Shown: piece after piece, positions 51,336-60,000 of the stretch
Position numbering within the stretch: position 1 is the first letter of the stretch
How the letters are laid out: each line of letters opens with the position of its first letter
Origin: Vulcanimicrobiota bacterium
GTDB lineage: Bacteria > Vulcanimicrobiota > JAJTBE01
Direction of reading: 5' to 3'
Length of the DNA stretch: 63,576 bases
NCBI GenBank assembly: GCA_021107945.1
Contig: JAIORV010000007.1
Span: forward strand, 1 to 63,576
Notes under the pieces: model-generated
Seen by the model: only the letters and a program-made list of their open reading frames with translations
Databases searched by the model: none
What the model was told of the DNA's origin: nothing
Program-made: the position numbers and the translations under genes

Positions 51336-51493
51336 AATATTACCTCCTCAATTTTCCTTCCCCGACTTTGGTTTAAGAATAATAATAAATGAGGAATAGA
51401 ACTCCTGAAGACAAACAAAAACACTCCTGTTGTTGTATGTTTCAATATTCTATTCATTTCCCTTTAAGAATCAAATTAACAACAAAGTTAAAG

Positions 51494-51907
51494 CTATTCC
51501 CCTATTGCTTTTAATATCATCTTCTTTGGTCTCTGTCCGTCGAACTCACCGTAAAACACTCTCTGCCATGGTCCCAGGTCAAGTTTGCCGTTTGTAATGG
51601 GAATCATAACCTGATGCCCCATGAGCATGTTCTTCAAGTGGGCGTCGCCGTTTACCTCCCCTGTGAGATGGTGGTTGTAGTCGGGGCCATTTGGCGCAAG
51701 TTGTTGGAGCCATTCTTTGATGTCCTGATGGAGTCCCGGCTCGTTGTCATTGATAAAAACGCTTGCAGTGATGTGCATTGCGGATACAAGGAGAAATCCC
51801 TCCTGGATTTCAGATTTCTTCAGCACCTCCGTACAGAGATCGGTGATGTGAACGAGTTCGTATTTTTTTCTTGTGTTAAATGTTTTATACTCGGTATATG
51901 ATTTCAT
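51494..51907 (-). CDS. YjbQ/UPF0047 family protein
   Basis: 137 residues, the normal length of YjbQ. Landmarks are [20 protein letters not shown], the His-rich active-site area [25 protein letters not shown] and the closing [16 protein letters not shown]. Some members have weak thiamine phosphate synthase activity; the physiological role is unsettled. GGAAG lies upstream of the start. Small membrane protein genes lie just upstream on the same strand. Confidence 0.92.
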   Translation of the reverse strand: MKSYTEYKTFNTRKKYELVHITDLCTEVLKKSEIQEGFLLVSAMHITASVFINDNEPGLHQDIKEWLQQLAPNGPDYNHHLTGEVNGDAHLKNMLMGHQVMIPITNGKLDLGPWQRVFYGEFDGQRPKKMILKAIGE

Positions 51908-51924
51908 ATATGCTTCCTTTCTTG

Positions 51925-52230
51925 CTATTCCATACTTTGATCAACAACTTTTCTCCAATAATAGACTGCAACAATCAACCCGATAGATAACAAAACCGTG
52001 AAGTATGCAGATTTCATTTGAGGTAATCGGAAAAAAATATATATCCCCGCAACCGCTAACAGGAGGGTAATGCCGAGAACTGTAAGTTTAAATTTTTTAT
52101 AGAAAGAGTGCCCTAACCCCCCGTGTTTTCTAAAGCCCTCCCATTCTTCCTCTCTTTTTATCTGGCATTGTTTCTGGTCAAATATATCAACGGAGGCCAA
52201 GCTTTCAAGGATTTCTTTCTCCCGATTCAA
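51925..52230 (-). CDS. small two-helix membrane protein (paralogue 1)
   Basis: 101 residues. A charged N-terminus leads to [14 protein letters not shown] and then two hydrophobic helices (about 49-66 and 74-91), ending [12 protein letters not shown]. No family recognised. The motif K.HGGLG..F.KKFK, the helix pair and the (Y).RKV.D..ME ending are shared with the protein encoded at 52431-52742. It lies 17 bases upstream of yjbQ and is probably co-transcribed. Confidence 0.75.
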   Translation of the reverse strand: MNREKEILESLASVDIFDQKQCQIKREEEWEGFRKHGGLGHSFYKKFKLTVLGITLLLAVAGIYIFFRLPQMKSAYFTVLLSIGLIVAVYYWRKVVDQSME

Positions 52231-52430
52231 AACATCTCACCACTCTTAAGGCACTTTTTCATTCTCTCTATTATAATATGTTTTTCATAAAACCTCAAGT
52301 GATAAAAGCGCTCTTCTTTTTTAAGGGATACAGAAGTGGTATCTTGCTATGAATATTGAGATTGGAGGTTGTTGGAATCGAGGGCGGAAGCCTCTCTTAC
52401 AGGTTTTTTTGTTTTTACATGAAAAATAAT

Positions 52431-52742
52431 TTATTCCATGTTGTTATCCTGTACTTTCCTCAGGTAAAAGACGGATGCAAGGAGGGCGGATCCAAGTACT
52501 GATACGGAATAGGCTCCTCTCAGTGCGGGTATCATTCTAAATATAACGACGCCCGCTATCAATAGAAACACTGTAAAAATGGCAATGATAATTTTGAACT
52601 TCTTGACAAAGTCCATCCCCAGTCCCCCATGAACTTTCATGCTCTTCAAATCTTTTTTAATTTTACCGTTATATTCCTCATGCCTTTCAAGTTCGTTGTC
52701 TATTTCATAATGGAATTGTTCTCTTGGCTTAGTCAAAGGCAC
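52431..52742 (-). CDS. small two-helix membrane protein (paralogue 2)
   Basis: 103 residues with the same plan as the downstream paralogue: charged start (EQFHYEIDNELERHEEY), KVHGGLGMDFVKKFK, two helices and the end YLRKVQDNNME. A 200-base gap between the two genes contains GAGGGCGGAAGCCTCTCTTA-type repeat DNA. The conserved juxtamembrane motif suggests a defined interaction, not just a membrane anchor. Function unknown. Confidence 0.75.
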   Translation of the reverse strand: MPLTKPREQFHYEIDNELERHEEYNGKIKKDLKSMKVHGGLGMDFVKKFKIIIAIFTVFLLIAGVVIFRMIPALRGAYSVSVLGSALLASVFYLRKVQDNNME

Positions 52743-52957
52743 CCACCTTCCTTTAATGCTCTTTGCCCATACAGTTATACTTACCTTTTCAATTATATTT
52801 TCGCTTCATTATCAAAACTCTTTTAAGTTTGATAATTTTAATACTAAAGTATTATTCAATTGTGTGGGCAAACATTTAGAGGATTAGGATTAGCCGCAAA
52901 GAAAAGCAGTTAAAATGTCATTAATAACAGGAAATAGCTTGAAAAATTAATACTAAC

Positions 52958-54241
52958 ATGAAAAAAAAAATAAATTCTATATCATCCCTGGGGTTCGGGA
53001 CACTGACCCTGGGACCCTATCAGAAAAACTTTCCGATTGATCGGGGAGCGGACTTGATTGTTCATGCGATTAAAAGAGGAATTAATGTAATCGACACTGC
53101 CGATCTTTATATGACATACCCGTATATTAAGTCTGCGCTGAAAAAGATCGATCCCGACATGAGGGAAAATCTTGTAATAATGTCCCGCTCTTATGATTAT
53201 ACTTACGAGGGTATGGCAAAAGGCTTTAATAAGGCGTGTGTGGAAATGGGTGTGGAGAGGATTCCCGTATTCATGCTTCACGAGATGGAATCGGAGCTTA
53301 CCCTCAAAGGTCATGCTCCCGCCCTGAAATACCTTGTTGAAATGAAAACACAGGGAAAGATTGACCTTGTGGGCATATCGACTCATTATATCAGGGCGGT
53401 CAGGGCGGCGGCGGATCATCCCGACATCGACTGCATATTCGCCATATTAAACAGAAGAGGGCTGGGGATAATGGACGGCGATGCACAAGAAATGGAATCC
53501 GCCCTGAGCCAGGCGCATGATAAGGGTAAAATCATTTTCATAATGAAGGCAATAGGCGGCGGCCATCTTTTCAGAGAGGCTGAGGAGTCGCTTGCGTATG
53601 TAAGTGCCCTTCCGTTTGTGGATTCCGTGATAGTGGGAATGCAGTCGGTGGAGGAGATAGAGTGTAATATCGAGATTATGGAGAACGGAGAACGGATGTC
53701 GGAGGACGGATCTATTTTTTCACCGCAAAGACCACAAAGACCGCAAAGGGTATTGGATGACATAAGAGTATCGAAAAACCTCAAAAATTCTATATTTCCC
53801 TTTTCCCATTACCCTTTTCCCTTTTCTCTCTTCCCTCTTCCCATCCACCCCAGAGGACACAAAAGGATAAAAGAAAAAAGAAATTGGATAAAGGATCCAT
53901 TATCTTTATTCCATCTTCCATATTCCTATTTCCCGCTTCCCTCTGGAGGTATCCCTGTTTTTTCTATAGCTATTCTCCGCGAACTCTGCGATCTCTGCGG
54001 TGAAAAACCCCCTTGTTCGATAAATGGAAGTCGGAAGTCCGAAGATGTATCCCGTTTCTTGCATAAAGAGCGGAAACTCCTGATCGAGGATTATTGCAGG
54101 GGATGCGGTGAATGTGAAAAAGCATGTCCATTTGGCGCAATCAGGGTGATTGAGGGAAAAGCCCGGGTTGATTATGATAAATGTATGCTTTGTTCATACT
54201 GCGCATATAAATGCCCTGATTTCTGTATAAAGGTGATCTGA
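52958..54241 (+). CDS. aldo/keto reductase with C-terminal ferredoxin domain, interrupted in frame by repeat DNA
   Basis: 427 residues as read. Residues 1-~242 are an aldo/keto reductase barrel (VIDTADLYM with the catalytic Asp, VFMLHEME, LVGISTHYI). Residues ~366-427 are a two-cluster ferredoxin domain (CRGCGECEKACPFGAI, CMLCSYCAYKCPDFC). In homologues a short linker joins the two. Here ~120 residues between them translate intergenic repeat types (PQRPQRPQR, FPFSHYPFPFSLFPLP, RELCDLCGEK), with the frame preserved. The enzyme class reduces an unknown carbonyl using NADPH or ferredoxin. Whether the protein still folds is open. There is no clear ribosome site. Confidence 0.8.
   Translation: MKKKINSISSLGFGTLTLGPYQKNFPIDRGADLIVHAIKRGINVIDTADLYMTYPYIKSALKKIDPDMRENLVIMSRSYDYTYEGMAKGFNKACVEMGVERIPVFMLHEMESELTLKGHAPALKYLVEMKTQGKIDLVGISTHYIRAVRAAADHPDIDCIFAILNRRGLGIMDGDAQEMESALSQAHDKGKIIFIMKAIGGGHLFREAEESLAYVSALPFVDSVIVGMQSVEEIECNIEIMENGERMSEDGSIFSPQRPQRPQRVLDDIRVSKNLKNSIFPFSHYPFPFSLFPLPIHPRGHKRIKEKRNWIKDPLSLFHLPYSYFPLPSGGIPVFSIAILRELCDLCGEKPPCSINGSRKSEDVSRFLHKERKLLIEDYCRGCGECEKACPFGAIRVIEGKARVDYDKCMLCSYCAYKCPDFCIKVI
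53685..54045. repeat. repeat DNA inside the aldo/keto reductase coding sequence
   Basis: About 360 bases composed of motifs otherwise found only between genes: GGAGAACGGATGTCGGAGGA, CACCGCAAAGACCACAAAG, TTCCCTTTTCCCATTACCC, GAACTCTGCGATCTCTGCGG and TGGAAGTCGGAAGTCCGAAG. No stop codon occurs in the host frame. Exact edges are estimated from where homology to the enzyme family stops and resumes. Confidence 0.7.
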
Positions 54242-54365
54242 ATTATATGGGATTGGGGTTGGATCAGGACTAATGACTTTCCCAAATAAGGAATAAGGAA
54301 GATGGACAACGAATTGCGCTTCCGTTTTCTCCTTTCTTTTATCCATTATCCTTCTTTGATTGCTG

Positions 54366-54465
54366 GAGATCCTTCGCTGTGGAAGATATCGGAGGTCTGA
54401 AAATCTCATTCCTACCAGGGTTTATTCAGGAAAGATAAAGATCGTGTTCCGCTCAGGATGACAGG
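54366..54465 (+). mobile_element. MITE-like element, truncated copy A5
   Basis: Right half of the 271-bp element: AGATCCTTCGCTGTGGAAGA through GATCGTGTTCCGCTCAGGAT and GACAG. The left half is replaced by unrelated repeat text. Confidence 0.6.
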
Positions 54466-54584
54466 CTGTGGCGGGTTCATTGTTCGCTGTGTAAGACATT
54501 GGAAGTACCATAAATACCATCAATTTCTCTTCATTTTTATTAATTCAACACCTTAAAGAATCTTATTCACCTAATCAACATAAT

Positions 54585-54602
54585 TTGAATAAATATATTC
54601 AA
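54585..54602. promoter_or_regulatory. operator-like palindrome upstream of nrdD
   Basis: TTGAATAAATATATTCAA has 7-bp perfect arms around AATA, and TATAAA follows 14 bases later. It could be the site of an anaerobic regulator (it loosely resembles FNR/Crp-type sites), but it is AT-rich and could be chance. Confidence 0.35.
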
Positions 54603-54744
54603 AAAAGAACGTCTGTATAAAATTGGTAATTTATTTCCTTTTATGCAAAATACTTTTCGCGATCAATCTTGCCAAGGCTATTGCTGAGATAGCGCATAAT
54701 CTTATAAATAATTTAGAATTAAAAAAAAAATCGAAAGGAGTTCC

Positions 54745-54834
54745 ATGAGCGTCATGGAATTATTTCCGAAAGAAAGGTTTTCTTGTAAAAAAAGTCCTTT
54801 TTACGACAACCCTTTATTTGCCGGGGAAGGCTAA
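54745..54834 (+). CDS. 29-residue upstream ORF before nrdD
   Basis: Starts ATG with GAAAGGAG four bases upstream, the best ribosome site in the 700-base leader, and encodes MSVMELFPKERF then SCKKSPFYDNPLFAGEG. No known family. It could be a leader peptide regulating nrdD or a small protein. Only 121 bases separate it from nrdD. Confidence 0.45.
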   Translation: MSVMELFPKERFSCKKSPFYDNPLFAGEG

Positions 54835-54955
54835 ATATAAAGAAAATCGGGAACCCGGAGAAACAGAGAGTTTTGCTAAAATACCTTGATTTTTTGGCGG
54901 TTTATATGCCAAGTTTTCGCGATTAAAATTTTCTAGTCCGGAGGTATGGAAATCA

Positions 54956-57091
54956 ATGAAATTTCCAGATGTTGTAAAAAGAACCGGGGATGTTGTCCCT
55001 TTCGACAAAGACAGAATTAATAAAGCTATATTAAAGGCAAATGAAGCTACAAACGAGCTCAATGAATCCAAAATCAACAAGATCACGGAAACCGTATGCT
55101 ACTTTATAAATAAATCCAACAGGTTTAACGGTAAGATTGCCGTAGAGGAAATTCAGGATCTTGTGGAATTTGCCCTGATGTCATCGAGTTATTACAAGAC
55201 AGCCAGGGCATATATCGTCTATAGGGAAAAAAGGGCAGGAGTCCGCGATTCCAGCTCCGTGGCGGTGGAGGTAAGTAACACCATAAACGAATACCTTCAC
55301 AGAACCGACTGGAGAGTGAATGCGAACGCTAACCAGGGATTCTCTCTGGGCGGGCTTATACTGAATACGTCGGGAAAGATAATCGCCAACTACTGGCTGA
55401 GTTATGTATATCCGGTGGAGATAAAGAATGCCCACACGGATGGCGATTTCCACATACACGACCTGGATATGTTCTCGGGATATTGCTCCGGTTGGAGTCT
55501 CCGGCAATTGCTGGAAGAGGGTTTCAACGGTGTGCCCGGCAAGGTGGAGTCATCGCCGCCGAGGCATCTTGAATCCGCCGTTGCCCAGATAGTCAATTTT
55601 CTCGGGACTTTACAGAACGAATGGGCGGGAGCCCAGGCACTCTCATCGTTTGATACTTTTCTTGCGCCCTTTCTAAGACTTGACAATATGGGATTTTCAA
55701 AGGTAAAGCAATCCATACAGCAGTTCGTGTTTAATTTGAATGTCCCGTCACGCTGGGGAACTCAGACGCCCTTTACGAATATTACCCTCGATTGGGTCTG
55801 CCCCGAGGATCTCAGGAACAGAAGACCCCGGGTCGGCGGGAAAGAGCTTGATTTTACATACGGCGATTGCCAGAAGGAAATGGATATATTAAACCGCGCC
55901 TTCCTCGAGGTTATGTCCGAGGGAGATTCAAAGGGCAGGATTTTCACATTCCCCATTCCCACATACAATATAACCCCAGATTTTAACTGGGAGAGTAAAA
56001 ATGCAGGATTGCTTTTCGAACTGACAGCGAAATACGGAATTCCATACTTCCAGAACTTCATCAATTCACCACTTAGCCCCAGTGATGTCAGGAGTATGTG
56101 TTGCAGGCTGCAGCTTGATCTCAGGAAATTGAGAAGCAGGGGAGGCGGACTTTTTGGCTCCGCGGAAATGACGGGAAGTATCGGCGTTGTTACAATCAAC
56201 CTCGCAAGGCTGGGCTATCTTGCCGATACAAAAGAGGATTTCTTCAAGAGACTCACTCATCTGACGGATCTTGCAAGAAATTCCCTTGAAATAAAGAGAA
56301 AAGTTATCGAAAAAAATATCGAGCAAGGATTGCTTCCATATACAAAACGATATTTATATAGCCTGAAAAATCATTTCTCAACAATCGGACTCAATGGAGG
56401 TAATGAAGCTTGCCTCAATTTGCTCGGAGAGGACATAACTTCTCCCGCAGGTAAAACTTTTGCCCTTGAAATACTTGATTTCATGAGAGACCGACTGGCG
56501 GACTACCAGGAGGAGACCGGGAATTTCTACAATCTGGAAGCGACACCGGCGGAGGGAGCTACATATAGATTCGCCAAAGAAGACAAGATTCGCTTTCCCG
56601 GGATCGTCCAGTCCGGAACAGCGGACGCCCCATATTACACCAATTCCACGCAACTCCCCGTCTGTTATACTGATGATTCCATCGAGGCGTTGGAGCATCA
56701 GGACGAGTTACAGGCAAAATATACCGGGGGAACCGTTTTTCATCTTTTCCTGGGAGAGAGGCTTCCCGACTGGCGCGCCTGCAAGAGATTGGTGAGGAAA
56801 GTGTCAAATAGCTTCAAATTACCGTATTTCACAATAACTCCCACATTCAGCATATGCCCCACACACGGATATCTGAACGGCGAAGTGCAGAAATGTCCTC
56901 AATGCGGCGAAGAATGCGAGGTATGGTCAAGGGTGATGGGGTATCACCGGCCGGTCAAGCAATGGAATAAAGGGAAACAGAGCGAATTCAACGAGAGAAA
57001 AGTATTCACCCTGGATCAAGAAAGTAAAAAGATGAGTTGTGGGAAGCCGGAAGTGAGAGAATCGAAAGTCCTCGTGAATTCAGGTGTTTGA
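54956..57091 (+). CDS. nrdD: anaerobic (class III) ribonucleoside-triphosphate reductase
   Basis: 711 residues. The ATP-cone (about 3-90: VVKRTGDVVPFDKDRINKAI) senses dATP/ATP. The catalytic barrel follows (HIHDLDMFSGYCSGWSLRQL, GGNEACLNLLGEDI). The C-terminal zinc site is CPTHGY...CPQCGEEC (about 631-653), and the glycyl radical loop is SRVMGYHRPV (about 661). It makes dNTPs under anaerobic conditions after activation by NrdG, encoded 121 bases downstream. The usual C-terminus seems extended by ~20 residues read from repeat DNA (GKPEVRESKVLVNSGV). Confidence 0.95.
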   Translation: MKFPDVVKRTGDVVPFDKDRINKAILKANEATNELNESKINKITETVCYFINKSNRFNGKIAVEEIQDLVEFALMSSSYYKTARAYIVYREKRAGVRDSSSVAVEVSNTINEYLHRTDWRVNANANQGFSLGGLILNTSGKIIANYWLSYVYPVEIKNAHTDGDFHIHDLDMFSGYCSGWSLRQLLEEGFNGVPGKVESSPPRHLESAVAQIVNFLGTLQNEWAGAQALSSFDTFLAPFLRLDNMGFSKVKQSIQQFVFNLNVPSRWGTQTPFTNITLDWVCPEDLRNRRPRVGGKELDFTYGDCQKEMDILNRAFLEVMSEGDSKGRIFTFPIPTYNITPDFNWESKNAGLLFELTAKYGIPYFQNFINSPLSPSDVRSMCCRLQLDLRKLRSRGGGLFGSAEMTGSIGVVTINLARLGYLADTKEDFFKRLTHLTDLARNSLEIKRKVIEKNIEQGLLPYTKRYLYSLKNHFSTIGLNGGNEACLNLLGEDITSPAGKTFALEILDFMRDRLADYQEETGNFYNLEATPAEGATYRFAKEDKIRFPGIVQSGTADAPYYTNSTQLPVCYTDDSIEALEHQDELQAKYTGGTVFHLFLGERLPDWRACKRLVRKVSNSFKLPYFTITPTFSICPTHGYLNGEVQKCPQCGEECEVWSRVMGYHRPVKQWNKGKQSEFNERKVFTLDQESKKMSCGKPEVRESKVLVNSGV

Positions 57092-57212
57092 AGTCCTTTT
57101 TCCAATTTCCAACTTCTAACATCTATTTTGGAGATATCACTATTTTCCTTTACCTTATCCTCTGTGAACTCTGCTCTTTTTGCGGTGATTAAATACAAAT
57201 ATAGGAGAAGCT

Positions 57213-57851
57213 ATGCGTATTGGTGGTTTTCAGAAAATGACATTGACGGACTACCCGGGATATATCGCCTCCGTTATATTTACGCAGGGATGTAATTTCA
57301 GGTGTACATATTGTCATAACGATGAGTTGATACCCAACAGATCGGGCAGTATTGATGAGAAAGAAATTCTTGATTACCTGAACGGCAAAAAATATTTTCT
57401 TGACGGTGTTGTGATAACGGGGGGAGAGCCAACGATTCAAAAAGACCTTGCCCAATTTATAAAAAAGATAAAGAAAATGGGGCTCCTGGTAAAACTGGAT
57501 ACAAACGGAAGCAACCCGGATATTGTCGAAGAGCTAATAAACGAAAAGCTTGTTGACTGCATAGCGATGGATCTCAAGGCAAGCTGGAAGAATTATTCCA
57601 GGCTCATTCATCGGGAGGGTTTTGAAAATGAATGCAGGAGATCATTTGAATTGCTTCAAAGATCTCCCGTTTCGCATATTTTCAGAACAACAGTTTTCCC
57701 CACCGTTAATACAGAAGAGGATCTGGAGTCCATAAGAGCTGAATTGCTTCCTTCGGATAAATACGTACTTCAAAATCTCCATGCTTCAGATAAATTCGCT
57801 CATAACGTAGCTAGGGTCTTCAGACCCGCAATTGCAGGATCCGCTTCATAA
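57213..57851 (+). CDS. nrdG: anaerobic ribonucleotide reductase activating enzyme (radical SAM)
   Basis: 212 residues. It starts MRIGGFQKMTLTDYPGYIAS and carries CNFRCTYCHNDEL (Cys at about 27, 31, 34), which binds the 4Fe-4S cluster that cleaves SAM, and VVITGGEPTIQKDLA. It installs the glycyl radical on NrdD, its neighbour. TAGGAGAAGC precedes the ATG. Its 3' end overlaps the convergent fdrA by 32 bases. Confidence 0.92.
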   Translation: MRIGGFQKMTLTDYPGYIASVIFTQGCNFRCTYCHNDELIPNRSGSIDEKEILDYLNGKKYFLDGVVITGGEPTIQKDLAQFIKKIKKMGLLVKLDTNGSNPDIVEELINEKLVDCIAMDLKASWKNYSRLIHREGFENECRRSFELLQRSPVSHIFRTTVFPTVNTEEDLESIRAELLPSDKYVLQNLHASDKFAHNVARVFRPAIAGSAS

Positions 57852-59379
57852 TATCCGCCACAAATCTCGATGCCCTCGCATTTGAAGGAAGAACGATAAC
57901 GCCTGCATCCCGCAGTTTTTTTGTTTGCTCTTCTGCATTCTGTGGGTCCTCATTAACGCCGCAAACAGAAGCTGCAAATATCAGATGCCTTCCCGCTTCC
58001 TCGGCTATTTTTCTTGCTTCATTTATTGCAGGTATAAGTTCCCCGGCGGGATCCGGGTTGGAACCGTAACCGAGGACCACATCCATCAGGATAACGGCGG
58101 TTTCCGGGTCCTGTGCTTCCCGGATTATTCTGTACTTTCTCTTCGTATTGTCAATCATCGGGTGGGGCGCGCCCTTCGTGAACGCATCATCCCCCATATC
58201 AACAAGTGTATCCAATTTTGATTTAAATACATCCTTCATTTTGAAATCAGGATTTTTCGTGACATTAGAGAAAATTTTCATTCCTGAATCCTCAAGGATA
58301 ATTCTGGTTTCGTTACAGAGGGTTCCACCGGAATAAAGTCCCCTTAAATATTTCTGGCCCGGCGATAATTTTTCAATTTCTTTCCGGATCAACTTGTCCA
58401 TGTTTTCTAACTCCGGGAGGTGTGCCTTGCCACCTGAAGCTTCAATCGCCATAGCGGCGGCATCTTCCATTGTCCTGGCAAATTTGAATCCTCTCTTTTT
58501 CGCCTCTACACCGTCACTTCCCAGGAAGTTTATGATGACAGGCTTTTCAACGCCTTTGAGAACTTCGTATATCGCTGTTTCAACATCGGGATGCGGAGGC
58601 TTTGAAACAAGAACAAGAACGTCTGTTCCCTTGTCTGTTAACAAAGAGCGAATCCCCATTTTCATCGTGATTCCGCCCACTTCTTTGGACAGGTCTCTTC
58701 CTCCCGTGCCTATGGCGTGGGATATTCCACCTCCCATCTTGTGAATGAGTGTGGAGACCTCCTGTATTCCTGTGCCCGCGGCGGCGACGATACCGATATT
58801 TCCTCTTCTGACCACATTTGCAAACGCCAGAGCGGCGCCATGAATTATGCTTGTGCCACAGTCCGGACCCATGACCAGAAGTCCTTTTTCTTCTCCCTTC
58901 TTCTTGAGCTTGATTTCGGTTTCGAGGGAAACGTTGTCGGAGAATATCATCAGGTGAAGTCCCTTGTCAAGTGCCTTCTCGCCCTCCCAGTCAACATATT
59001 CTCCGGGAATGGAGATAAGGGCGAGGTTTGCAAGCGGCATGACTTCTATTGCGCCTTCAAGGGAGCGGGGCTGATAATCTTCTGTTTTGACGACCGCTTT
59101 TGGAGCGAGGATCACTCCGATTCTCTCTTCCAGGCCTTCCAGCTTGCTCTCATCATCGATTGTGACGGCTATGATGAGATCGCCGGGAGAGGCGGACTCA
59201 CCCCCGGGGGTCAGTAATCCTGTAGTTCGCAGTATGTCTTTGTTTGCGTCGGTTCCCATCATGAGAGATACCTGGTTTGTTCCGATTTCTTCCTTTATCT
59301 TCTCGGAACCTCTCATTAAAACAACTGAATCGTAATAACGGTTTGGTAAAATAATATTTTTAGTAATCATAATACCCAT
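57820..59379 (-). CDS. fdrA: FdrA-like acyl-CoA synthetase (succinyl-CoA ligase superfamily)
   Basis: 519 residues, the length of FdrA. CoA-binding and ligase-type segments are visible: LLVMGPDCGTSIIHGAALAFANVV, GIVAAAGTGIQEVSTLIHKMGGGISHAIGTGGRDLS and LMDVVLGYGSNPDPAGELIPAI. FdrA relatives often occur with a DUF1116 protein and carbamate kinase in allantoin/oxamate degradation; none of these is here, so this is an orphan. A link to the PreTA pyrimidine pair 40 kb away is speculative. The ATG at 59379 lacks a strong ribosome site; the ATG at 59370 is an alternative. Convergent overlap with nrdG. Confidence 0.88.
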   Translation of the reverse strand: MGIMITKNIILPNRYYDSVVLMRGSEKIKEEIGTNQVSLMMGTDANKDILRTTGLLTPGGESASPGDLIIAVTIDDESKLEGLEERIGVILAPKAVVKTEDYQPRSLEGAIEVMPLANLALISIPGEYVDWEGEKALDKGLHLMIFSDNVSLETEIKLKKKGEEKGLLVMGPDCGTSIIHGAALAFANVVRRGNIGIVAAAGTGIQEVSTLIHKMGGGISHAIGTGGRDLSKEVGGITMKMGIRSLLTDKGTDVLVLVSKPPHPDVETAIYEVLKGVEKPVIINFLGSDGVEAKKRGFKFARTMEDAAAMAIEASGGKAHLPELENMDKLIRKEIEKLSPGQKYLRGLYSGGTLCNETRIILEDSGMKIFSNVTKNPDFKMKDVFKSKLDTLVDMGDDAFTKGAPHPMIDNTKRKYRIIREAQDPETAVILMDVVLGYGSNPDPAGELIPAINEARKIAEEAGRHLIFAASVCGVNEDPQNAEEQTKKLRDAGVIVLPSNARASRFVADIMKRILQLRV

Positions 59380-60000
59380 ATTTTCTTTTTCTGAATAAAT
59401 TTTCCTTTGTTTTTTTATTCACCGCGATATATGCGGAGAACGGATTATGGATGAAGGAGTCCAGATTTTTAAAAACCACAGAGACCACAAAGATTTCGCA
59501 GAGGAAATTGATGCTGTAGGAGGGGTTTCCTAACCCCGATAAACGGATTCCGTTTTAAACCCGGATAATGCTTTTAAATTCAACGCAGAGATCGCGGAGG
59601 TCGCAGAGAACTTATTATATCGAAGTTTCATTGTTAATTAATCGCATTAATTTTCAGGCATTCTCCGATATAATTTTATATTGGTGATAAATGGACTATT
59701 TCCCCGGTAAAAGCTGCAATATGGCAATTAAAAGACTCCAAATGCATTATTAGGGTTAAAGACTCCGTGTTCTTCGTGACTTCGTGGTAGATGTCGGAAA
59801 TGTGAACAATAATAAATCTACCCTATGAAGGATTTTTTTTGCGGATAAGAAATAACACAGAGAGTTTTATGTCGTAATTTTGCATGAAAACTACGGAGGA
59901 CATTTTGATCTATGAGAAGAATAATATAAAACAAAGTAGGTCATGATTATTTAGAAAAGAAATCAAAAAACATTTTTTTATTAAGAAAGGAGTTTTAAAT
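59380..60000. repeat. 621-base gap with intergenic repeat blocks
   Basis: No gene. CACAGAGACCACAAAG and GTAGGAGGGGTTTCC...CCCGATAAACGG (59515-59545), CGCAGAGATCGCGGAGGTCG (59584-59603) and GTGACTTCGTGGTAG (59777) units are present. The AT-rich last 180 bases probably hold the protease promoter; no clear hexamers are seen. Confidence 0.5.

Larger units (their letters stand above)
54242..54955. other. 714-base leader region upstream of nrdD
   Basis: It contains the right half of a MITE-like copy (54366-54465), a palindrome at 54585-54602 and a 29-codon ORF with a good ribosome site (54745-54834). The last ~120 bases before nrdD are AT-rich and include TTTGGCGGTTTATATGCCAA, a stem-loop candidate near 54895. 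I see no NrdR-box pair. Confidence 0.5.
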
